Assembly (NCBI GenBank): GCA_016183145.1
Contig: JACPFE010000214.1
Location: 1-6,769, forward strand
Direction: 5' to 3'
Length of the DNA stretch: 6,769 nucleotides
Origin: Deltaproteobacteria bacterium
Lineage (GTDB): Bacteria > Desulfobacterota > Binatia > UBA9968
The notes under the pieces are model-generated. The model ran no database searches and had not been told where the DNA came from. It worked only from the letters and a program-made list of their open reading frames with translations. Below, piece by piece: positions 1-4,304 of this stretch (positions are counted from its first letter, which is position 1; each line of letters opens with the position of its first letter). The translations under genes were made by a program, and so were the position numbers.

Positions 1-7
1 CTCTCGT

Positions 8-448
8 TTATCGAAGAAGCGGCGCGGCCGGATTGCCGGGAATGCGCGGTTTAACGGTCAGCACCGGACAGGGAGCGTGGCGCACGACCTTTTCCGCGAC
101 ATTGCCGATCAGTAACCGCCTAACGCCGGTCCGGCCATGAGTGGCGAGGACAATGAGATCGCTCATGCAATCCTCCGCCACTTCGAGAATCTTTTCCAGC
201 GGCTCGCCGCTACGAACATGGTAGCGGACCTTGCTCAGGCGCTGTACCTGCTCGCGGCAAAACTGCTTCAGCACGACTTCCCCATGCTCTTCCGTCGTCC
301 GCCTGAACTTGGCGCGTCTTTTGGGCTCGCTTTTGTACGTTTCGAAGAGAGCCGGGTCAACCTGGGTGAGCGCCGACAGGTAGATCTCGTCAAAGGGGTC
401 CTCAATCACGTGCAGCAGGTCGAGCGTGGCGCCGCTCGCTCCTGCCAT
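8..448 (-). CDS. Universal stress protein (UspA family), open segment after an in-frame amber codon
   Basis: UspA-fold nucleotide-binding stress protein, expected to be cytoplasmic and dimeric. This segment encodes residues 28-173 of the full frame that begins at 529. It starts at ATG 448-446, directly after TAG 451-449, and ends at TAA 10-8. The core is typical: ASGATLDLLHVIED continues the first helix and second strand, SDLIVLATHGRTG forms the nucleotide-binding loop, and HAPCPVLTVKP is the last strand. The family motif G-x2-G-x9-G-(S/T) appears as A129-TH-G132-x9-G142-N143, so it is slightly degenerate and ATP binding is uncertain. The ATG at 448 has no Shine-Dalgarno sequence, and a protein starting there would lack the first beta strand. 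It could be made only by reinitiation at TAG-ATG or by readthrough of the amber codon. The gene lies 37 bp downstream of the acyl-CoA synthetase and probably shares its transcript. Family assignment is firm; functionality is not. Confidence 0.85.
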   Translation of the reverse strand: MAGASGATLDLLHVIEDPFDEIYLSALTQVDPALFETYKSEPKRRAKFRRTTEEHGEVVLKQFCREQVQRLSKVRYHVRSGEPLEKILEVAEDCMSDLIVLATHGRTGVRRLLIGNVAEKVVRHAPCPVLTVKPRIPGNPAAPLLR

Positions 449-529
449 CTAGACCGCCAGTCGAAGCGCGTCTAAAGAGAAGCCGGACATATCCACCGGG
501 CACAGCATTCGTTTGAAATCGAGACCCAT
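449..529 (-). pseudogene. 5' part of the usp gene: codons 1-26 plus in-frame TAG stop
   Basis: ATG 529-527 follows an ideal AAGGAGG site by 6 nt. The 26 codons read MGLDFKRMLCPVDMSGFSLD then ALRLAV, the classic Usp first strand (FKRxLxPVDxS) and first helix (ALxLAV). Codon 27 is TAG (451-449), and translation resumes in the same frame with MAGASGATLDLLHV. Aligned to family members from memory, the stop replaces exactly one residue of helix 1, with no insertion or deletion. One substitution from GAG, AAG, CAG, TCG, TTG, TGG, TAC or TAT would create it. The simplest reading is a recent nonsense mutation or a sequencing or assembly error; readthrough and reinitiation are alternatives. TAG is the normal terminator of the ybaK gene in this window, which argues against general amber reassignment. 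Confidence 0.8.
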
Positions 530-535
530 GGTTAA

Positions 536-542
536 CCTCCTT
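536..542 (-). promoter_or_regulatory. Shine-Dalgarno site deciding the usp start at 529
   Basis: On the minus strand AAGGAGG is followed by a 6-nt spacer (TTAACC) and ATG 529-527. This near-perfect anti-16S match shows that the native usp start is at 529 and not at the shorter ATG at 448, so the amber codon lies inside the gene. Confidence 0.85.
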
Positions 543-566
543 CATCCCTCATACTTCATCCTTTCC

Positions 567-2432
567 TTACGACGCCTTACGATACATATCCTCGATCAAA
601 TCCTTGTAACGTTCCACGATCACTTGCCGCCTGGGCTTTAACGTTGGAGTCAGTTCCTCGCTCGCCACCGTGAAGTCGCGGTCGAGAATCAAAAAATCCC
701 TGATCGCCTCGAAGGGCGCGAGTTCTTTATTCGTTCTATGAATGATCTCCCTGACCCGGCCTTGGACCCACGGATGGGAGGCCAGATTCTCGGCCTCTCC
801 GATGGTGATTCCTTCTTTCCCGGCCACCTCGGCGACCCGGCTGCGATCCAGCGTGATCAACGCCAGCAGATGCGGTTGGCCCCGGCCGACGACCAGCGCC
901 TGGTTGACGAGAGGGTCGGCCTTGAGAATATTTTCCAACTTCTGCGGCGCGACTTTTTTGCCACCGGAGGTTACGATCAGATCCTTTTTGCGGTCGATAA
1001 CCCGCAAAAATCCATCGTTGTCGACCTCTCCGAGATCGCCGGTGTGAAACCACCCGTCGGCATCGATCGCTTCCTCGGTCGCCAGCAAATCGCGGTAGTA
1101 GCTTTTGCAGATATGAGGGCCGCGCAGCAGAATCTCGCCGTCGGGCGCGATCTGGCAACTGGTCCCCTCCAATGGCAGCCCCACGGTGCCGAACTTGAAG
1201 CGGTCCGGGTGATTGGCGTGGGACACCGTCGAGGTTTCCGTCAGGCCGTAGCCTTCCAGAATGAAAATCCCCAAGGCATGAAAGAACTCGGCGATCTCGC
1301 GGGACAGCGGCGCCCCGCCCGAAATCGCCAGGCGCAGACGCCCGCCAAAGGCATTGCGCACGCGCGCGAAAAACAGCCGGTCCGCGCAACGGAACGCCAA
1401 AGCCGTGCCCCAGCCGAGCTGCGCTTTTTTCACTTGGAGCCGCTGTTTTCCGACTGATATGGCCCATTCAAAGATTTTTCTGCGCCACGCCCCGCTTCTG
1501 CCCATGCGCAACCGGATGCGCGCGTAGGCATTCTCGTAAATGCGTGGGACGGAAAAGATCACCGTGGGCCTGACGCTCTTGAGGTCGCTTGGAAGCGTCT
1601 CCACCGAACGCGCAACGCCTAACGTCCATCCCTTGGCCACCGCCATGAAATGCTCCAAGCGGCCGAGCGCGTGAGCGGTGGGAAGAAAATGCAGAGTGAC
1701 ATCGCGCTCCGTCGACGGGATGGCGGCGTCCAGAGCTTGTAGCATAAAAAGGTAGTGAGCGTGGGTCGTCAACACTCCTTTCGGCACGCCGGTGGTTCCC
1801 GAAGTGTAAATGATCGTTAGATCATCCTGCGGGCGAAGGGAATCGACGAGAAGTTCGAAGGTCCCTGCATGGCGCTTTTCATAGGCCCGCCCCAGCTCAC
1901 GCAGGGCATCCAGCGTGATCACTTGCACCGGCCATTCGCACTTGAATGTCGCTTCCGCCGCCTCGAAGACGACGACGGCTTTGAACCGGCTCCACGGCAT
2001 ACGCGCGCTGCCTAACAATTGGAGCCGCTTCCAAGAATCGATAAAGAGTACGGTGGGTTCGGCGTGGTCGATGATGTGCAAGGCCTGGGATGCGGTGCCG
2101 GAAGCGTAGATGGGAACGGTCAGCGCTCCGATAGAGATGTCGGCCCAGTCGGCGAGCAGCCACTCGACGCGGTTGTTGGAGAAAATTACGACGCGCTCGC
2201 CGCGCTCGACTCCCAGCGAGATCAGTCCGAGGGCGATTTCCCGCACCCGCACGAGCGCGCCGTCCCATGTAAGCGAGCGCCAGTGTGCGCCTTGGGCGTA
2301 GCGGTATAGGACCTTCTTGCCGTATCGGTGCGCTTGATGCAGAAACATGGCTGCAAGGCTCGAAAACTGCACGCCGGCTCTTCGATCTGCAGTGATCGCC
2401 GCGTCTTTGCGTTGCGAGATAGGTGGCAGCAT
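567..2432 (-). CDS. Long-chain acyl-CoA synthetase (AMP-dependent synthetase/ligase, FadD15-like)
   Basis: Predicted to activate a fatty acid with ATP to an acyl-adenylate and then form acyl-CoA. It would be cytoplasmic or peripheral to the inner membrane and supply beta-oxidation or lipid synthesis. The 621-residue protein has an N-terminal AMP-binding domain with P-loop YTSGTTGVPKG (209-219), a SGGAPLS stretch (371-377), GYGLTETS (394-401) and HTGDLGEVDNDGFLRVIDRKKD (463-484, with the hinge near R481/K482). The small C-terminal lid carries the expected catalytic lysine K599 in LTPTLK. Length fits the ~600-residue long-chain ligase group with an FAA1-like layout. I chose ATG 2432 because AGAGGGGAG lies just upstream; an in-frame TTG at 2486 would add 18 residues but has no comparable site. 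It ends at TAA 569-567, then 37 bp later usp begins, suggesting one operon. The substrate chain length is inferred from family resemblance. All core motifs are intact, so the enzyme is probably active. Confidence 0.93.
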   Translation of the reverse strand: MLPPISQRKDAAITADRRAGVQFSSLAAMFLHQAHRYGKKVLYRYAQGAHWRSLTWDGALVRVREIALGLISLGVERGERVVIFSNNRVEWLLADWADISIGALTVPIYASGTASQALHIIDHAEPTVLFIDSWKRLQLLGSARMPWSRFKAVVVFEAAEATFKCEWPVQVITLDALRELGRAYEKRHAGTFELLVDSLRPQDDLTIIYTSGTTGVPKGVLTTHAHYLFMLQALDAAIPSTERDVTLHFLPTAHALGRLEHFMAVAKGWTLGVARSVETLPSDLKSVRPTVIFSVPRIYENAYARIRLRMGRSGAWRRKIFEWAISVGKQRLQVKKAQLGWGTALAFRCADRLFFARVRNAFGGRLRLAISGGAPLSREIAEFFHALGIFILEGYGLTETSTVSHANHPDRFKFGTVGLPLEGTSCQIAPDGEILLRGPHICKSYYRDLLATEEAIDADGWFHTGDLGEVDNDGFLRVIDRKKDLIVTSGGKKVAPQKLENILKADPLVNQALVVGRGQPHLLALITLDRSRVAEVAGKEGITIGEAENLASHPWVQGRVREIIHRTNKELAPFEAIRDFLILDRDFTVASEELTPTLKPRRQVIVERYKDLIEDMYRKAS

Positions 2433-2525
2433 AGCTCCCCTCTGGGTTGACAACGCAAAGCATATGCCGCGGCTGGACGGCGGCAAGAGGTTGGTCTCGC
2501 GGCGCAGACTTGATTAGTTTCAGGA

Positions 2526-2553
2526 ATTATCCAGGGACGTCCCCTTCACAAAG
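2526..2553 (-). promoter_or_regulatory. Weak candidate promoter for the acyl-CoA synthetase-usp operon
   Basis: Reading the minus strand, CTTTGT (2553-2548), a 16-nt spacer and GATAAT (2531-2526) make a possible -35/-10 pair. The -10 box is good but the -35 box is poor. The palindrome GGGACGTCCC falls in the spacer, where a repressor could block RNA polymerase. The start codon is about 95 nt downstream. This is inference from consensus only. Confidence 0.22.
2534..2543. repeat. Perfect palindrome GGGACGTCCC
   Basis: A 10-bp perfect inverted repeat with no spacer, in the sequence CCAGGGACGTCCCCTTCAC. It could be an operator half-site pair or a remnant of an extragenic repeat. I recall similar GGGACGTCCC strings near REP-type elements in environmental genomes, but copy number cannot be judged from one window. 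Confidence 0.4.
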
Positions 2554-2603
2554 AGATAGAAGAGGAATTTGTCAGTGGTCGGAAATTATTTCGGCTGACA
2601 CTT

Positions 2604-2619
2604 GCATTCGTGCGAATGC
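2604..2619. repeat. Inverted repeat GCATTCG-TG-CGAATGC, operator-like
   Basis: Two perfect 7-bp arms (2604-2610 and 2613-2619) are separated by TG. The 2-nt gap is too small for a good RNA hairpin loop, so a dimeric regulator binding site is more likely than a terminator. It lies about 160 bp upstream of the nucleotidyltransferase start and 170 bp upstream of the acyl-CoA synthetase start. No regulator gene is present in the window. Confidence 0.4.
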
Positions 2620-2686
2620 TTGCGTCGATTTCAACAACAAACCGGCGCTCGACTCTTGCGATCCAAGCGGCACAGCATTTGCTGAA

Positions 2687-2733
2687 CCACCTGCGCGAGA
2701 GGGGTGGCTCTCAGACAGTTGCCACCTCACCCC
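2687..2733 (+). promoter_or_regulatory. Mutually exclusive stem pairings in the presumed 5' leader
   Basis: GGTGGC at 2703-2708 can pair with GCCACC at 2721-2726 (12-nt loop). Its GGTGG part can instead pair with CCACC at 2687-2691, and GGGGTG at 2701-2706 can pair with CACCCC at 2728-2733. The stems exclude one another, as in attenuators. No uridine run follows and the Shine-Dalgarno site at 2762 is outside the stems, so regulation is speculative. Confidence 0.25.
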
Positions 2734-2761
2734 CTAACATTCATCAACCTTCAGTCTTACC

Positions 2762-2768
2762 AAGGAGG
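2762..2768 (+). promoter_or_regulatory. Shine-Dalgarno site fixing the nucleotidyltransferase start
   Basis: AAGGAGG with a 9-nt spacer before ATG 2778. It supports this start over any upstream in-frame codon such as the one at 2610, whose extension shows no nucleotidyltransferase character. Confidence 0.8.
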
Positions 2769-2777
2769 AGCACGGAC

Positions 2778-3749
2778 ATGGCTATGCCCGAACACGAGAA
2801 TCATCCTAACGGTTCACTCTGGGGACTGGTTTTGGCGGCCGGGGACGGCAGCCGTCTGGAGGAATATGTCCGTGAGCTTAAAGGAAGGGCGCTCCCCAAA
2901 CAGTACGTCAACGTCATCGGACGGCGTTCGATGTTGGAACACACCTTTGACCGGGCAGAGCGGCTCATACCGGCGAGCCGGATCTTGATCATCGTAAGCG
3001 AGGATCATTTCGCGCACACCGAAGCGCGAAGACAGATCGCCTCCCGGCCGGCTGGAACCGTCATTGTTCAGCCGGAAAACAAAGAAACCGGGCCGGGAAT
3101 CTTGCTGCCGTTGATGCATCTTTACAAACGCTGCCCCGAGGCCATCGTGGCGGTATTCCCATCAGACCATTTTATCCTGGAGGAAGATCGCTTCATGGAC
3201 CATGTCGAGCTCGCGGCGGAGGCCGTGGCACGGACTCCCGAGCGCATCATGCTGCTCGGCACGGACGCGCAATGGCCCGAAACGGAATACGGCTACGTGG
3301 TTCCAGCCGATGGCGGGGGACAATTTAGCCTGTGGGGCGCGCGCAAAGTGGCGCACTTCGCGGAGAAGCCGGCGTTGGAGGAGGCGCGCCGGCTCGCCGG
3401 CGCCGGAGCGCTATGGAACACGATGATCATGGTGTTTAAAGTGACAACTCTTTTGAGAATGATCGAAACGCTGTTTCCCGAGCTTCACCTGCGCTTCAGC
3501 AGCATTCTCGACGTTCTGGGAAGATCAACGGAAAGAGATAAGGTTAAGGAGCTCTATCGCGGCCTTGAGCCGCTAAATTTCTCCAAGGGCATCCTGGAGC
3601 GGGTATTGGCTGAGTTTCCCGGTTCGGTCTACGTTCTACCCATGCTGGATGTCCTTTGGAGCGATTGGGGCGCTCCCCATCGGATTGGCAATGCGCTTGA
3701 AGCCCTCGGAGTCAATGCGCCGCTCCCGGCGCTACCCCAGCTTGCTTGA
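2778..3749 (+). CDS. Mannose-1-phosphate guanylyltransferase-like sugar nucleotidyltransferase
   Basis: Likely transfers a nucleotidyl group (GMP if truly ManC-like) from NTP to a sugar 1-phosphate. The product would be GDP-mannose or a related nucleotide sugar for surface polysaccharide or glycoside synthesis. The protein is 323 residues. Visible motifs are the signature loop LAAGDGSRL (19-27), PKQY (40-43), QPENKETGPGI (98-108), PSDH (128-131) with the metal-binding aspartate, TEYGYV (169-174), FAEKP (194-198), GALWNTMIMVF (210-220) and LWSDWGAPHRI (293-303). Classical bifunctional ManC/AlgA has a C-terminal phosphomannose isomerase domain and is about 480 residues; that domain is absent. 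The stretch between signature loop and PKQ is longer than in typical ManC, which marks a separate subfamily. Another nucleotide or sugar specificity is therefore possible. It is followed 34 bp later by a small exported protein, probably on the same transcript. Confidence 0.87.
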   Translation: MAMPEHENHPNGSLWGLVLAAGDGSRLEEYVRELKGRALPKQYVNVIGRRSMLEHTFDRAERLIPASRILIIVSEDHFAHTEARRQIASRPAGTVIVQPENKETGPGILLPLMHLYKRCPEAIVAVFPSDHFILEEDRFMDHVELAAEAVARTPERIMLLGTDAQWPETEYGYVVPADGGGQFSLWGARKVAHFAEKPALEEARRLAGAGALWNTMIMVFKVTTLLRMIETLFPELHLRFSSILDVLGRSTERDKVKELYRGLEPLNFSKGILERVLAEFPGSVYVLPMLDVLWSDWGAPHRIGNALEALGVNAPLPALPQLA

Positions 3750-3767
3750 GCCGTAGAGGGCAACCGG

Positions 3768-3776
3768 AAAGGGAGG
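3768..3776 (+). promoter_or_regulatory. Shine-Dalgarno site for the small exported protein
   Basis: AAAGGGAGG followed by a 7-nt spacer and ATG 3784. It supports the 143-residue start and shows that this small gene is genuinely translated. Confidence 0.65.
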
Positions 3777-3783
3777 CGCGACC

Positions 3784-4215
3784 ATGGTTCTGACATATTC
3801 GAGGCTATTCGGCTGTACCATTGTCTGGCTCGCGCTTTTTGCCACGCTGTTGGCGTATTCCGCGCGTTCCCAAACCCTGCGCGAGCGGGCCGAAATCGCT
3901 TCGCTTCTCGCGATCGAGAAACTCTCGGTGCAGGACGGAGTCGTGGCGGGAGAAATCCACAATCGCTCCCCTCACATGATCCGCGAGGTTCAGTTATTCA
4001 TCCGCAATACCTGGTTATGGGACGACGAATTCAAACCCGGAAAGGATGACCCGGGAACGTCGATCTATTACACATTGCCAAAAGAGATACCCGCCGGAGG
4101 CCGTCTGCCATTCACCTATTCACCATCGCCGCCCTTGCCGAAAGCATCCGGCGGCCGCTTTGAAACCACGGTCGCCATCGCGCGATTCGCGGAAGTCATC
4201 CCGCAAACGAAATAA
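3784..4215 (+). CDS. Small exported or membrane-anchored protein with FxLYD-like domain
   Basis: A 143-residue protein of unknown function. The N terminus (residues 8-25) is hydrophobic and follows one arginine (R7), with AYSARSQ after it; this is either a cleavable signal peptide or a single membrane anchor facing the periplasm. Residues ~44-115 resemble the FxLYD/DUF3426-type beta sandwich: VVAGEIHNRS is a strand with the usual 'G-x-I/V-x-N' pattern, REVQLFIRN is the next strand, and EIPAGGRLPFTYSP matches the 'I-x-P-G-x-x-x-x-F' element. It is rich in proline around 106-120 and has no catalytic motif or zinc ligands. It lies 34 bp after the nucleotidyltransferase gene on the same strand, so a role in envelope or glycan biology is possible, but only by context. 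The domain match is from pattern memory and needs a profile search. Confidence 0.72.
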   Translation: MVLTYSRLFGCTIVWLALFATLLAYSARSQTLRERAEIASLLAIEKLSVQDGVVAGEIHNRSPHMIREVQLFIRNTWLWDDEFKPGKDDPGTSIYYTLPKEIPAGGRLPFTYSPSPPLPKASGGRFETTVAIARFAEVIPQTK

Positions 4216-4223
4216 ATGCGGCG

Positions 4224-4238
4224 GCCTATCCCATAGGC
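4224..4238. terminator. Short hairpin between convergent genes, possible terminator
   Basis: GCCTAT-CCC-ATAGGC has perfect 6-bp arms and a 3-nt loop, only 9 bp after the plus-strand stop codon and between two convergent operons. No T-run follows on either strand, so it is not a classical intrinsic terminator. It could act as a weak bidirectional one or as an RNA 3'-end stabiliser. Confidence 0.3.
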
Positions 4239-4304
4239 GGAATCCGTAACCCGACTCAAGGAATCGTTTACTTCTGCCTGCGGCATTGGAATCCGCCGCG
4301 CCCT

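Larger units (their letters stand above)
2433..2777. promoter_or_regulatory. Divergent intergenic region with palindromes, between the acyl-CoA synthetase and nucleotidyltransferase genes
   Basis: These 345 bp separate the divergently transcribed operons and must hold both promoters. I see no convincing gene: the open frame running into the nucleotidyltransferase from 2610 is low-complexity and arginine- and serine-rich, and it ends at a strong ribosome site. Visible structures are GGGACGTCCC at 2534-2543, a GAAAT-T-ATTTC palindrome at 2582-2592 flanked by TGTCAG/CTGACA (2570-2575, 2595-2600), GCATTCG-TG-CGAATGC at 2604-2619, and competing GGTGG/CCACC pairings at 2687-2733. No consensus sigma-70 promoter stands out on the plus strand. 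Confidence 0.5.

Noticed and set aside
449..451. Pyrrolysine or genome-wide amber reassignment as the cause of the usp TAG
   Set aside because: TAG ends the ybaK-like gene at its normal length, Usp proteins are not known pyrrolysine users, and no suppressor tRNA or PylS is visible in the window.
137..475. Plus-strand open frame antisense to usp
   Set aside because: A shadow of the coding strand with no ribosome site or recognisable protein pattern.
736..1467. Long open frames on both strands within the acyl-CoA synthetase gene
   Set aside because: Arginine-rich or low-complexity translations caused by GC-rich third positions; all acyl-CoA synthetase motifs are in the main frame.
2447..2475. 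TTGACA at 2447 as a plus-strand -35 box
   Set aside because: The correctly spaced -10 position (2470-2475) reads CGGCTG, so it is no promoter.
2433..2486. 18-residue N-terminal extension of the acyl-CoA synthetase from a TTG at 2486
   Set aside because: The ATG at 2432 has AGAGGGGAG directly upstream, while the TTG has no ribosome site, and the extension has no family character.
2610..2777. 56-residue upstream extension of the nucleotidyltransferase
   Set aside because: The extension is serine/arginine-rich and unlike the family, and the AAGGAGG at 2762 points to the ATG at 2778.
4239..4295. GGAATCCG direct repeat (4239-4246 and 4288-4295)
   Set aside because: An 8-bp repeat in a short GC-rich gap, with no arrangement suggesting function.
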